From a virus, in IMG/VR virus record IMGVR_UViG_3300002141_000035, positions 1 to 57,506 of that record: 57,506 nt of DNA; one strand, 5' to 3'. Below the pieces are notes generated by a model. That model made no database searches. It saw only the letters and a program-made list of their open reading frames with translations, and was not told the DNA's origin. The position numbers and the translations under genes were made by a program. How positions within the stretch are numbered: position 1 is the stretch's first letter; every line of letters begins with the position of its first letter. Below, piece after piece: positions 13,659 through 23,500 of this stretch.

Positions 13659-15280
13659 ATTCATCTGGTCGAACAATATTAAATAATTCAACCGATGATG
13701 TAAACAAATTATCCACTTTTAGAGATGTCAAATATCTCCAAGTGGGTGAAAACATGCCGCAGTTCGAACCGGGGGTTGTTTTGGACATCATTCTCGACGA
13801 CAAACATCCTCTGTTTGCAAATGGGGAAATGGGAAACATTACCATTCCATCGGAATATCCTAAAAATTACAATAATCTTCCAGCAAGTTCTTCGGATAAA
13901 AGTTATTATCCAATTGGAACTGTGTTAGTGAGACTATGTTATACACAACAAAAGGTTGAGAAGGAAAATTTGATTTGGGCAATTCCAATTGATAGTAGTT
14001 TTACAACATATCCAGTATTAAATGAAGTGGTTAATGTAGTTTATATCTTGGATAAATTTTACTATACAAACAAAATCAACACCAAAAATAACAACAATAC
14101 CTCCGCCGATTTTAGATACGAACAGACATATGGTAAGAAAATATCCAATCGGAGTTATTCCGGTTCCACAACGGTTGTTGAATTACGTGGGCCAGAATCT
14201 CGACTCGATTCAACGAATGATAGATTCTATTCGGGGTTCCGTGGTATTTTGGGAAATTACTTCTGGTTTAATGATAAAATTCGAAATCTCAAACATTATG
14301 AGGGAGATTCAATTTTTGAAAGTCGGTTTGGTCAAAGTATAAGAATGGGGGCCTACGACGATAATCGTAAAAATGATAAAGGGGTTTACGACAACTATAA
14401 AAGTGACAAGGAAGAGGTTGGTGGTGGCAATCCCATGATTTTGATTCGTAATAGACAAAGACCTATTGCGAAAGATAATACACAACAATTACATCCACTC
14501 TTAAATAAGATAGATGATGTTAACTCTTCACCAAATGAGAAGAATGTTGGTGGATATTTAATTGAAGATATAAACAACGATGGTAGTTCTATTCACATAA
14601 CAAGTGGATTGACGGTATCAAGATTTAAAACAACGTGTTACAAAAAATACTTTTCAACAAATTCTGGTGAGGAACAGGTCAAATTTAATCCACCAAACGC
14701 AACCACGTTTAAAATGCCCGAATTGAGTGGGGATCAAATTGTAATACATAGTGATAGATTAATTTTTGCGTCTAGGTTTGGGGAGACGTTACATTTTTCG
14801 AAGAAACGTTATATGGTAACAACTGATAGTGAATATACTGTCGATGCCCATAATCAAATAGTTTTTACCACAAATACCAAGACGGTGTTTAACTCACCAG
14901 CTATATATTTGGGAGAACATAATAATACAAACGAACCAGCGGTATTGGGTCAGACTTTAGCTGATTGGTTATACGACTTATGTTTATGGTTGGAGGAACA
15001 TACCCACTGGCACGAACACACCCATGAAGATGTGGGTGTTCCGACTCCTAAAAATACCCAAGTTCCGGTGCAAATCAGACAATTACGTAGTTTACGTGAT
15101 AAGATTCATACCATTATGAGTCGTCGAGTATTTTTGACGGGTGGGGGTTATGCTCCGGGTGGAGATGGTGGAGAAATTGTAGATGGTGTTCCATCAACTA
15201 AAATAAACACATTCTCTGGAACGGGTGTTCCCGGTGGATGGCCAGCCTCAAATAGAAGAGAAAGTCCGAGAAAATTTTAA
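13655..15280 (+). CDS. Baseplate spike/hub-like structural protein
   Basis: 541 residues. The C-terminal part reads like the beta-helical tip of central-spike proteins (T4 gp5, gpV): IVIHSDRLIFASRFGE, VFNSPAIYLGEHNNTNEPAV, then LGQTLADWLYDLCLWLEE followed by HTHWHEHTH. The His-rich stretch (about residues 450-458) could bind metal at the tip. The N-terminal part may be the OB-like domain. No lysozyme domain is evident. It precedes gp25 and gp6 homologues, as expected for a baseplate protein. Confidence 0.65.
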   Translation: MNSSGRTILNNSTDDVNKLSTFRDVKYLQVGENMPQFEPGVVLDIILDDKHPLFANGEMGNITIPSEYPKNYNNLPASSSDKSYYPIGTVLVRLCYTQQKVEKENLIWAIPIDSSFTTYPVLNEVVNVVYILDKFYYTNKINTKNNNNTSADFRYEQTYGKKISNRSYSGSTTVVELRGPESRLDSTNDRFYSGFRGILGNYFWFNDKIRNLKHYEGDSIFESRFGQSIRMGAYDDNRKNDKGVYDNYKSDKEEVGGGNPMILIRNRQRPIAKDNTQQLHPLLNKIDDVNSSPNEKNVGGYLIEDINNDGSSIHITSGLTVSRFKTTCYKKYFSTNSGEEQVKFNPPNATTFKMPELSGDQIVIHSDRLIFASRFGETLHFSKKRYMVTTDSEYTVDAHNQIVFTTNTKTVFNSPAIYLGEHNNTNEPAVLGQTLADWLYDLCLWLEEHTHWHEHTHEDVGVPTPKNTQVPVQIRQLRSLRDKIHTIMSRRVFLTGGGYAPGGDGGEIVDGVPSTKINTFSGTGVPGGWPASNRRESPRKF

Positions 15281-15292
15281 TATATATACGTT

Positions 15293-15709
15293 ATGAATGC
15301 AGATCAATTTAAAAAACTAATTCGTGAAATCGTTAATACGGAGTTAAAAACCGCATTACCTGCAATTTTGGATGAATATTTCAAGAACCAAAAACAACCA
15401 GTTGTTGAAAATACCACCAAAATATTAAAAAATGTGGTTGACTCGTCTAAAAGAATCACCGATTCCAGACCAGCACCAGTTGTGGCTCCTAAAACCTTTT
15501 CAACGAACCCTATCCTAAATCAGATTTTAAACGAAACCACCGTTAAAATCCCCAATGACGATAGTAATTCGATGATGGCGTCTCAACAGAGTGCCCCCTC
15601 GGTATTAGACTCACCAGAGGCGGTGCCTGATTCGTTGTCTGGGGTCTTTACGAAGAATTATGCTTCGGTATTACAGGCTGCCGATAAAATAGCTAAACAA
15701 AAGAGATAA
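15293..15709 (+). CDS. Hypothetical protein of the baseplate operon
   Basis: 138 residues. The N-terminus MNADQFKKLIREIVNTELK is the recurrent amphipathic helix also seen at 5763, 45984 and 47232. The rest is Pro/Ser-rich and probably disordered, ending with a helix (YASVLQAADKIAKQKR). It lies between the spike-like gene and gp25. Not recognised. Confidence 0.65.
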   Translation: MNADQFKKLIREIVNTELKTALPAILDEYFKNQKQPVVENTTKILKNVVDSSKRITDSRPAPVVAPKTFSTNPILNQILNETTVKIPNDDSNSMMASQQSAPSVLDSPEAVPDSLSGVFTKNYASVLQAADKIAKQKR

Positions 15710-15711
15710 TA

Positions 15712-16131
15712 ATGGCCACCCGAACATCAGCATCATATGCACCTATTGGGTTAGAAGTTCCTTTTATAAGGGGAACTGGTGGGTATTTTCAGCAAACATT
15801 TGATACAAACAATCAAGTGAAACAAAATCTCATGAATTTTTTAAAGACCAAGAAGGGTGAACGCCGAATGTCACCGGAATTTGGAACAAAGTTGTATGAG
15901 CTGGTTTTTGAACAAAAAACGGATAATTTGAACGAAATTGCTAAAAATATCCTTTTTGAAGAAATCTCATATTGGATTCCAGAGGTAAGTATTGATGAAA
16001 TTGACATTATTAATGTTGAAAACCCCGTAGGAGATGATAATTATAAACTGAGAATATCTGTGTCGTTTACTATCAAACAGACGAAAACTGAAGATTCGGT
16101 AACATTTGACTTACAAAGTGTCAATATATAA
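15712..16131 (+). CDS. gp25: Baseplate wedge protein, gp25-like
   Basis: 139 residues, close to the 132 of T4 gp25. The family pattern is visible: NLMNFLKTKKGERRMSPEFG (about residues 39-58), then the helix NEIAKNILFEEISYWIPEV and the final strands LRISVSFTIKQT. gp25 links wedge components in the inner baseplate. It is followed by gp6 two bases later. Confidence 0.92.
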   Translation: MATRTSASYAPIGLEVPFIRGTGGYFQQTFDTNNQVKQNLMNFLKTKKGERRMSPEFGTKLYELVFEQKTDNLNEIAKNILFEEISYWIPEVSIDEIDIINVENPVGDDNYKLRISVSFTIKQTKTEDSVTFDLQSVNI

Positions 16132-16133
16132 TT

Positions 16134-18098
16134 ATGGCAACCGTATTAGATAAAAATTTTAAACCTCAATCAAGAGAGGTAAAATATCTTGGACGAGATT
16201 TTGGTCAATTGAAACAAGGATTGATTGAGTTCTCTAAACAATACTATCCAAGAAGTTACAAAGATTTTAGTGATGCAGCACCGGGCACAATGTTTATCGA
16301 CATGGCTGCGTATGTTGGTGATGTTTTATCTTTTTACATTGATTATCAATACAAAGAAGGATTGATTAATTTTGCAGAAGAACGTAAGAATGTTATTCAA
16401 CTGGCTAAGTATTTAGGATACATCTCCAAACCTACTAAACCCGCGATAACAACTTTAGATGCGTATATCATAGTTCCATCAAAACGATTATCCGACGGCA
16501 CATTCGAACCAGATACGAGATATGCTATGCGAGTGAGGGAGGGTATGGAAGTATTATCCTCAAATAGAGCTGCGTTTATAACCACAGAAACTCTTGATTT
16601 TTCCATTGACAGTGTAACGTCACCCCGAACCGACGAAGTGTTCTCACGAAACGATGTAGGAGAACCGGAGTTTTATCTTTTAAGAAAATCCACCAAAGCT
16701 TATTCCGGTAAAATTATTACACGGGAATTCAATGTTACCAGTCAAAACCCAAATCTTCGAGTGGAATTGGCTGAAACGAATGTTATTAAGGTGATTAGCA
16801 TAATTGACGCGGATAACAACAATTGGTATCAGGTTGATTATCTTGCCCAAGATTTAGTGGAGTTGCCGGTTGAAAACAACCAATTAAATTTTGAAACATT
16901 TTCTCAATATCGTTCATCCGTACCTAACATATTGAAATACTTGCGAACCAATCGACGTTATACTATTGATGTAGACGAAAATAACAAAACGTATATACAA
17001 TTTGGACCATCTACGGATAGTTTGGAAGAGGAAATTTTAATACCTAATTCAGAGTTGTTGGGTGTAGGATTTGCCAATATCAGTAAATATAATTTGACGT
17101 TGGATCCAACCGCATTCGTCAATTCTAATTCTTATGGATTATCACCATTCAATACAACTCTAACGGTCAAATATATTATTGGTGGGGGAGTAGAATCAAA
17201 CGCAAACGTTGGGGATATTACCACTATCAGTAAAGTTGCTTTCGATGAGGTTGAAGAATATTTACCATCCGAATTAAATTTGGTAAATACCATCAAAAAT
17301 AGTTTACGTGTTGAAAACTCCACATCAGCTACCGGTGGTGCGGGTGAAGAAAGTATTTTGGAAATCAAACAAAATGCAATTTCAAACTTTGCGACACAAA
17401 ATAGAATGGTGACTAAAGAAGATTATATTGCGAGAACATTGAGTATGCCAGCGGAATTTGGTAAGGTATCTAAAGTCCATGTGATAACGGAAAATGATTT
17501 ATATACCAACAATACGACGTATATTCAAGGATTAATTGATGAAAACAACAACATCGTTGTTGATGAAAAAAATAAAGACTATCGTAAAGTAAATTTGGAA
17601 GGCGTAAATCCATTGGGTATAAATCTCTATGTTCTTGCATACGACGATAATGGCAATTTAACTCCGGTTAACGAAGCACTTGCACACAATTTACGGAATT
17701 ATCTATCGAAATACCGAATGATGTCAGATAGAATAAATATCATTGATGGATTCGTCGTTAACATCGGTGTCGATTTTACAATTTTGACGTATTCCACTTA
17801 CAACAAAAAAGAAGTATTGACGGAGTGTATAGACTCCATTAAAAACTTTTTCAATTCCGAATCATGGCAATTTTCACAACCAATTAACATCGGTCAATTG
17901 GAATTAGAAATTGCTAAAATTGAAGGAGTTCAATCAGTTGCTCATCTGGAAATCGAGAATTTGGCTGGGGATAATTATTCAATTTATGAATATGATTTAC
18001 CATCCGCAACAAAGAATAAAATTATATACCCACCAATCGACCCAACTATTTTTGAAGTAAAATATCCAGACGTCGATATTAGAGGTAAAGTATTGTAA
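16134..18098 (+). CDS. gp6: Baseplate wedge protein, gp6-like (baseplate J family)
   Basis: 654 residues, nearly the same as the 660 of T4 gp6. The N-terminal signature SDAAPGTMFIDMAAYVGDVL (about residues 45-64) and the following FYIDYQYKEGLINFAEER are typical of gp6/gpJ proteins. The middle contains NFATQNRMVTKEDYIAR, the conserved core segment. gp6 dimers form the iris ring of the inner baseplate. It is packed tightly between gp25 and the small Gly/Ser-rich genes. Confidence 0.93.
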   Translation: MATVLDKNFKPQSREVKYLGRDFGQLKQGLIEFSKQYYPRSYKDFSDAAPGTMFIDMAAYVGDVLSFYIDYQYKEGLINFAEERKNVIQLAKYLGYISKPTKPAITTLDAYIIVPSKRLSDGTFEPDTRYAMRVREGMEVLSSNRAAFITTETLDFSIDSVTSPRTDEVFSRNDVGEPEFYLLRKSTKAYSGKIITREFNVTSQNPNLRVELAETNVIKVISIIDADNNNWYQVDYLAQDLVELPVENNQLNFETFSQYRSSVPNILKYLRTNRRYTIDVDENNKTYIQFGPSTDSLEEEILIPNSELLGVGFANISKYNLTLDPTAFVNSNSYGLSPFNTTLTVKYIIGGGVESNANVGDITTISKVAFDEVEEYLPSELNLVNTIKNSLRVENSTSATGGAGEESILEIKQNAISNFATQNRMVTKEDYIARTLSMPAEFGKVSKVHVITENDLYTNNTTYIQGLIDENNNIVVDEKNKDYRKVNLEGVNPLGINLYVLAYDDNGNLTPVNEALAHNLRNYLSKYRMMSDRINIIDGFVVNIGVDFTILTYSTYNKKEVLTECIDSIKNFFNSESWQFSQPINIGQLELEIAKIEGVQSVAHLEIENLAGDNYSIYEYDLPSATKNKIIYPPIDPTIFEVKYPDVDIRGKVL

Positions 18099-18099
18099 T

Positions 18100-18393
18100 A
18101 TGCATAAATTCATATTTCCATCATCCGACACATTCATTTGTAATGACCCGGATTATTATTTGAAAAATTTCGGACGAGATGAAATTTTGGAAATAAATGC
18201 GTTTACTCGTAATGTTGTTACGTTTGTTGTAACTGGTTCAAGTGAAATTTCGAGAGATAGGTTGAATTTACAAGTTTTATCTTTCAGTGGGTATTTTTCG
18301 GGTTCCCTGACTGGTTCGGGAGATATAACAAGTGGGTCGGCATTTATTTCAGGTAGTGGTATGTGGATAGAACCAGATACGGGAAGTTGTTAA
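18100..18393 (+). CDS. Small Gly/Ser-rich structural protein, copy 1
   Basis: 97 residues. The N-terminal half (MHKFIFPSSDTFICNDPDYY) pairs with that of the next gene, and the C-terminal half carries repeats of the form FSGYFSGSLTGSG. The gene starts one base after the gp6 stop. It is probably a baseplate accessory; I recognise no named family. Confidence 0.65.
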   Translation: MHKFIFPSSDTFICNDPDYYLKNFGRDEILEINAFTRNVVTFVVTGSSEISRDRLNLQVLSFSGYFSGSLTGSGDITSGSAFISGSGMWIEPDTGSC

Positions 18394-18397
18394 TCAT

Positions 18398-18748
18398 ATG
18401 CATCATTTTATATATTGTCAAAAAGATACTTACGTAATGAACTATCCCGATTACGTTGAGAAAAATTTTGCGTTGGATCCATATATTGAAGTCGGTGCTA
18501 TAAACAAATTAATTATAGGTTATATTACCGCGTCGGTGGCAAGAACATCGGGTTCAAACCAATTGGTATCTTCTCGTATGGATAATTTCACCGGAACCTT
18601 CACCGGTAGTATTGATTGTGCAACGGGTAGTGTCAATGGATTTATATTATGTGACCAAATTGTTGCGGTTGAGTTTGACTTAGTTGACGACTCTGAGAAT
18701 CAAATGATTGATGATTCTGAAAATACTCTGATAGTTTCGTCTACTTGA
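18398..18748 (+). CDS. Small Gly/Ser-rich structural protein, copy 2
   Basis: 116 residues. MHHFIYCQKDTYVMNYPDYV aligns with the start of the 97-residue neighbour (MH-FI----DT---N-PDY, then KNF), and FTGTFTGSIDCATGS matches its repeat. An acidic tail with two copies of a DDSEN motif follows. It is a tandem paralogue of 18100-18393; the function is unknown. Confidence 0.65.
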   Translation: MHHFIYCQKDTYVMNYPDYVEKNFALDPYIEVGAINKLIIGYITASVARTSGSNQLVSSRMDNFTGTFTGSIDCATGSVNGFILCDQIVAVEFDLVDDSENQMIDDSENTLIVSST

Positions 18749-18751
18749 TAT

Positions 18752-18758
18752 TATTTAT
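18752..18758 (+). promoter_or_regulatory. Candidate late promoter element TATTTAT
   Basis: TTATTTATTACATATG: the ATG at 18764 begins 6 nt after the heptamer. Confidence 0.4.
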
Positions 18759-18763
18759 TACAT

Positions 18764-20008
18764 ATGTCATTATCATTCACAGTTGATTATTTTTCCGGTA
18801 TTTCGAGTAGCAATTACGTATCCGGTAGTGCATCGGGGTCATTTAGTGGTTCAATATGCGGGTTCACTGGTAGTTTGGAGAATTTCACGGGTATTTTATC
18901 GGGGTATATATCGGGGTCTTATGATTATCTTTTAAACCGTTACGTTACGGAGTATAAAACCTTCATAAAACGTTCTATATTGAAGTTCGATTTGACCACC
19001 ATTAGTGAATCTATTGCTAATGGAAGTGTGGTAAATCCAAAATTCATTCTCAATCTCCGAACGGTGGAGTCGAAGGAAATTGGGGTAGATTATAAAATCT
19101 ATGCATACCCAATAAGTCAAAGTTGGGATATGGGAACGGGTATTTTTGCTGCGGGTGGTGGCAATACAGGAGTAAATTGGTCTTATCGAGAATATCCAGA
19201 TACTTCAAGTGTTTGGTATCCAAATATTGATTTAGATACAAATTTATCCGGGGCAAATTACTTGGATACTGCGTCGGTTGCGGTGTTTGCTCGGGGAGGG
19301 GGAACTTGGTATTACTCGGCACCAGTCAGCTGTTCCAATGATCCAAGTCAAAGTTTTTGTTCCGCCGTTTCCGGGGCTAGTTACATATGCAGTCAATCTT
19401 TCAGTTACCAATCCTCAGATATAGAACTTGATGTTACTCGTATTTGCCAAGCGTGGATTTGTGGTTGTATTCCAAACGAAGGAATTATACTACTCACTTC
19501 CGATGAATTGAATGAAGATGCGACAAGTAATCTCAAGTTTTTCGGTCGTGAGACGAATACCATTTATTCTCCATATTTAGACGTTAAATGGGATGACTCA
19601 TCCTTTGTAACGGCCAGTTTATCACCAGTAACCGCAAGTCTCGGTGTGAATGTTTCCATAAAAGGTATAAAAAAGGAATATAAGAGTGGGGCTAAGGTGA
19701 AATTTACGGTATCTGCACGTGAACAAAACCCACTAAAACGATTTGTGTCTGCACAGACTGCTTATTTAACTCCAAAATACCTACCAACATCAAGTTTCTA
19801 CGCTATTAAAGACAATGAAAGTTCCGAAACCATTATTGACTTTGATGATTATACTAAATTGAGTTGTGATGAATATGGAAATTATTTCTATTTAGATACG
19901 ACGGGATTGGCTCAGGAGAGATATTATCGAATACTCATTAAAACTGAGTTAGACGACGGTTCTATTCAATTATTTGATAATGGTAGTGTTTTTAAAATCA
20001 TAAGATAA
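18764..20008 (+). CDS. Structural protein with a DNRLRE-like domain
   Basis: 414 residues. The N-terminus carries the same F(S/T)GxxSGS repeats as the two preceding genes (FTGSLENFTGILSGYISGS). A jelly-roll-like domain follows: RSILKFDLTTIS (about residue 70), ELDVTRICQAWICG and NEGIILLTSDELNEDATSN, then FFGRETNTIYSPYLDVKW (about 260). This order resembles DNRLRE-type domains of surface proteins. The C-terminus has further beta strands. It is probably part of the peripheral baseplate. Confidence 0.65.
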   Translation: MSLSFTVDYFSGISSSNYVSGSASGSFSGSICGFTGSLENFTGILSGYISGSYDYLLNRYVTEYKTFIKRSILKFDLTTISESIANGSVVNPKFILNLRTVESKEIGVDYKIYAYPISQSWDMGTGIFAAGGGNTGVNWSYREYPDTSSVWYPNIDLDTNLSGANYLDTASVAVFARGGGTWYYSAPVSCSNDPSQSFCSAVSGASYICSQSFSYQSSDIELDVTRICQAWICGCIPNEGIILLTSDELNEDATSNLKFFGRETNTIYSPYLDVKWDDSSFVTASLSPVTASLGVNVSIKGIKKEYKSGAKVKFTVSAREQNPLKRFVSAQTAYLTPKYLPTSSFYAIKDNESSETIIDFDDYTKLSCDEYGNYFYLDTTGLAQERYYRILIKTELDDGSIQLFDNGSVFKIIR

Positions 20009-20009
20009 T

Positions 20010-20480
20010 ATGGCAGATTTGAATAAATTTGGTGACGAAATCAATTCGTTTAGAAACGGAACATTATTGTACACATACAGTTACAATTCCGTTGGTAATC
20101 TCTTTTTTAAACAAGAATCTGACGTATTTAATCAACAATTTTTAAAGTTGTCGTTGAATAATCTTGAGTATAAAGATGATAAATTGGCCATTCTATATCC
20201 ACTTGCATTTGAAGAATTCGTAGATGTGACTCCGACGAACAATACACCCGATACTCAAAATGATGATTCTCAACTAACTATACAGATGTTGGAGAACACT
20301 ATTACAAACCTCCAATATAAGGTAACCGAAACCAATAACGCGGTAGATGAGATAAATCGGTTGGAATCTCAATTGAACGCTACTAGAGAATTGATTATTC
20401 AACTTCGTATTGATAGGGGAGAGGGTCAATCTAAGTCTGATTTTAATGTTGAGTTTCCTTATACCCCAAAAACATTCTAA
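20010..20480 (+). CDS. Coiled-coil protein of the baseplate operon
   Basis: 156 residues. A globular N-terminal part (MADLNKFGDEINSFRNGTLL) is followed by a heptad-like coiled coil (about residues 90-135) with LENTITNLQYKVTETNN and ESQLNATRELIIQLRI. It ends in an aromatic tail. It starts one base after the preceding stop. A linker or assembly role in the baseplate is inferred. Confidence 0.65.
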   Translation: MADLNKFGDEINSFRNGTLLYTYSYNSVGNLFFKQESDVFNQQFLKLSLNNLEYKDDKLAILYPLAFEEFVDVTPTNNTPDTQNDDSQLTIQMLENTITNLQYKVTETNNAVDEINRLESQLNATRELIIQLRIDRGEGQSKSDFNVEFPYTPKTF

Positions 20481-20527
20481 CACATTGATTGTAAATTAGT
20501 AAGTCGTTTTAATAGTTATAGTAAGGT

Positions 20528-23500
20528 ATGTTCAATATATTAAAAGAATCACCCAATGAGATAAATGACGTAGGCTATATAAATTCGAGAGAGAATGTAT
20601 TGTTTACGAGTTCATCTACACAAGAATATTTCTTTGGTAATTCGACAAAAGATGTAATTGAGATTGGTGTCTATAATAGTCAAAAACAACCAATCACCTC
20701 ATCCACTTTGGTTGGCTTTACAACCACTACAAAGTTTTTTTACCGATATGAGGATATTGATAACAATGTATTCCGAGATTACTACTTTCCACCAAATTCC
20801 AATTTGATTCAAAATGGAAATCGGGATGTCTTAATTTCTGTTAAAGATATTGTTGAACAGAATTCTATCACCGATGCCAATTTCTATCTATCGTTGACTC
20901 CTATATCGAATTTTTTCTCACAGACGAATCCTTTAATAATCAAAGAGATAAGCAATTCTCGTAGAGAAATAAAATTAGTAAAATCGTTCAATAGTGAAAA
21001 TGTAGTCAATAACATTTCCGTTACTTTTGATGGTAATCAAATTTTATTTGATGGAAATAAATCCTTGAGTTTGAAATCGGGAACAGTCTACAATCTAAAC
21101 TTTGTCAGTGGGGATATAACACTTGTCAAATTTAGTAAAATAAAGGATGGTTCTTTTAATGGTGGAGTTGAATATGTCAATAATGTAATTTACAAACCAT
21201 CCACACGACAAATCATACTGGACACTACGGAAGATTTTCCAGTTACATTATTTGCGTATAATAAAAATCACCGAAATAGTGGTGTGGAAATTAATTTTCC
21301 AAGCCGCGTATCCGATTCTGATTTTAAGTTAAATAGTGAATTTCTATCATTGGGTTATAACACATTTATCAACAATCGAATTTACGATGATTTTGAATAT
21401 TATGTAAACACATTCAACATCACCGATGTTTATAATCTAACAAAGGATAATTTCAAATCCGAAATCAATTCTCTAAAACAATTATTTGGTTTGGCGGAAA
21501 ATGATTCTGATGGTGTGTTTGAAATTTTACGTAGTGTGTTTTACGGTGAAACTATTTACGACGGTGAGATTCAAAAAAGCATTTCTTACCTCGGTATAAA
21601 AGATTATCTACTAAATTATCTCAAATTCAACTATGAATTTGTAAATACCTTTAACAATTTTAATACATCGGTCAACGAAATAAATTTTGCCGCATGTGAT
21701 AAAAAATTGTTACGTCGGTTGGCATCCTATAAATCCCCATCCAATTTTCCAGCGGATGTTAGATTGCAATATGCGGATTCATTAAAGTATCTATATGGTG
21801 TATTTAATGTATTTCTAAAAAACACTCTCACAACGATTGAATCGGATTTCAAAAATAAGTTCAAGAGTCCACTTAAAAATGCGTTGAAAATTAATGGTCA
21901 AATTTTTCCAATACTGACTCTTAAAATAAATGGAAATGAACTTTGGTTGAAATTGAAAGATGGTATTCCATCCGAATATGTCATTGGAGATTTCTCAGAT
22001 ATAGTCAACATTTCCATTGAACCTTTCTTCCAAACTATTAACTTTGAGAGTAGTGTTAAAAAGAATACAATCAAATTAAATAAACCCAATTTCAGCATTG
22101 ATATAAACGAACTATCTGCACGAACTTTGGGAACGAAGTATTACACGTCTGATGAATTGGAAGTGAATCGTAACATCAAAAATAAAATTGATGTCAACAA
22201 GAAGATTGCAAATATCAACGTAGATTATACTGATTTTAGCAAATTTGTCATCTTCTCATCGGCTAACTTACGAGTCAAAATATTTAAAAATAAAATATCA
22301 AGAATAACGGTTTTAGAAGAAGAAAATGATGAATTGGAATCCTTTGATCCAACTAATTCAGCAACCAATGATAAAATTGGGGTGTATAACAAAATTGAGT
22401 TAAACAATAAAGAAATTGATTCGATATTTGCAAGTTTTGATGGTTATGAATCATATCTCTACAAGACTGGATATTTCATTTACGATACTTCATCTGAGAC
22501 ATTTGTTGAATCGACAACGGATTCTAGTGCGTCTAGTTATGTTGCCACATTGGATACCGATAGTGCTGAGTATGACATCAACAATCGTGATAGTCTTATA
22601 AACAACACCCCGGAGTATGTATATAATGACACTGATAACGATGAGTATCTCAAGTTCTTGAGTATGGTTGGTCATCACTTTGATAACATCTATCTTTACA
22701 TTTCCAATATCGGTATTTACAAAAATATCGGCGATGATACTTCAACGGGATTGACTGGAAAGTTAATCACGAATATTTTGAATGGATTTGGCTTTAAAGT
22801 TCCACCGGGACTAAGTGGAACATTGGAATATTCCGAAGTGGATGAATTATACCTCAATAGTTCAGAATCCAATAAGTATAACAACTCAATTTCCGTTGAT
22901 GATAAAACGAAAACTATATGGAAGAGATTATTAACTAATTTACCATCAATATATAAAAGTAAAGGAACCGAAGAGTGTCTGAGACAGATATTTGCGATAT
23001 ATGGTATCCCAAACAATCTTATTCTGGTGAAAGAATTTGGTGGGGGATATACGCAAAATGAAATTAGTTCATCATATACCATTGAAGAAAAGGAATATTT
23101 ATTGGAATTCATTGGTTCCGAGGAAGAACGGGTGGAGTTTGTAAATTTAGAACCATTTAAATCGGTTGACTTCAAATTGTATATTGATACCACAAAATAT
23201 CCAACCTCTCAGGTCATTGTTCCTATCCATAGTTCATTCTCCGGTGGTGACCAAATTTATTCGTTTGGATTCATAAAAATAAGCGATACGTTGGGTAGTT
23301 TATACTTCGTTATAAAAAGTGGTGATGAATCATTTGCGGCGGTGACGGAACCTTTCTACATGTTCAATGGTGAAGTGATGAGTCTTTTACTTAGAAAGAA
23401 TCCAATTGATTCAAATTTTGAAACTGCATCTGATGACAATTTGGTTCCAACTCGATACGACATATGTGTTCATAGAAACGAATATTGTCTGGAACCAATT

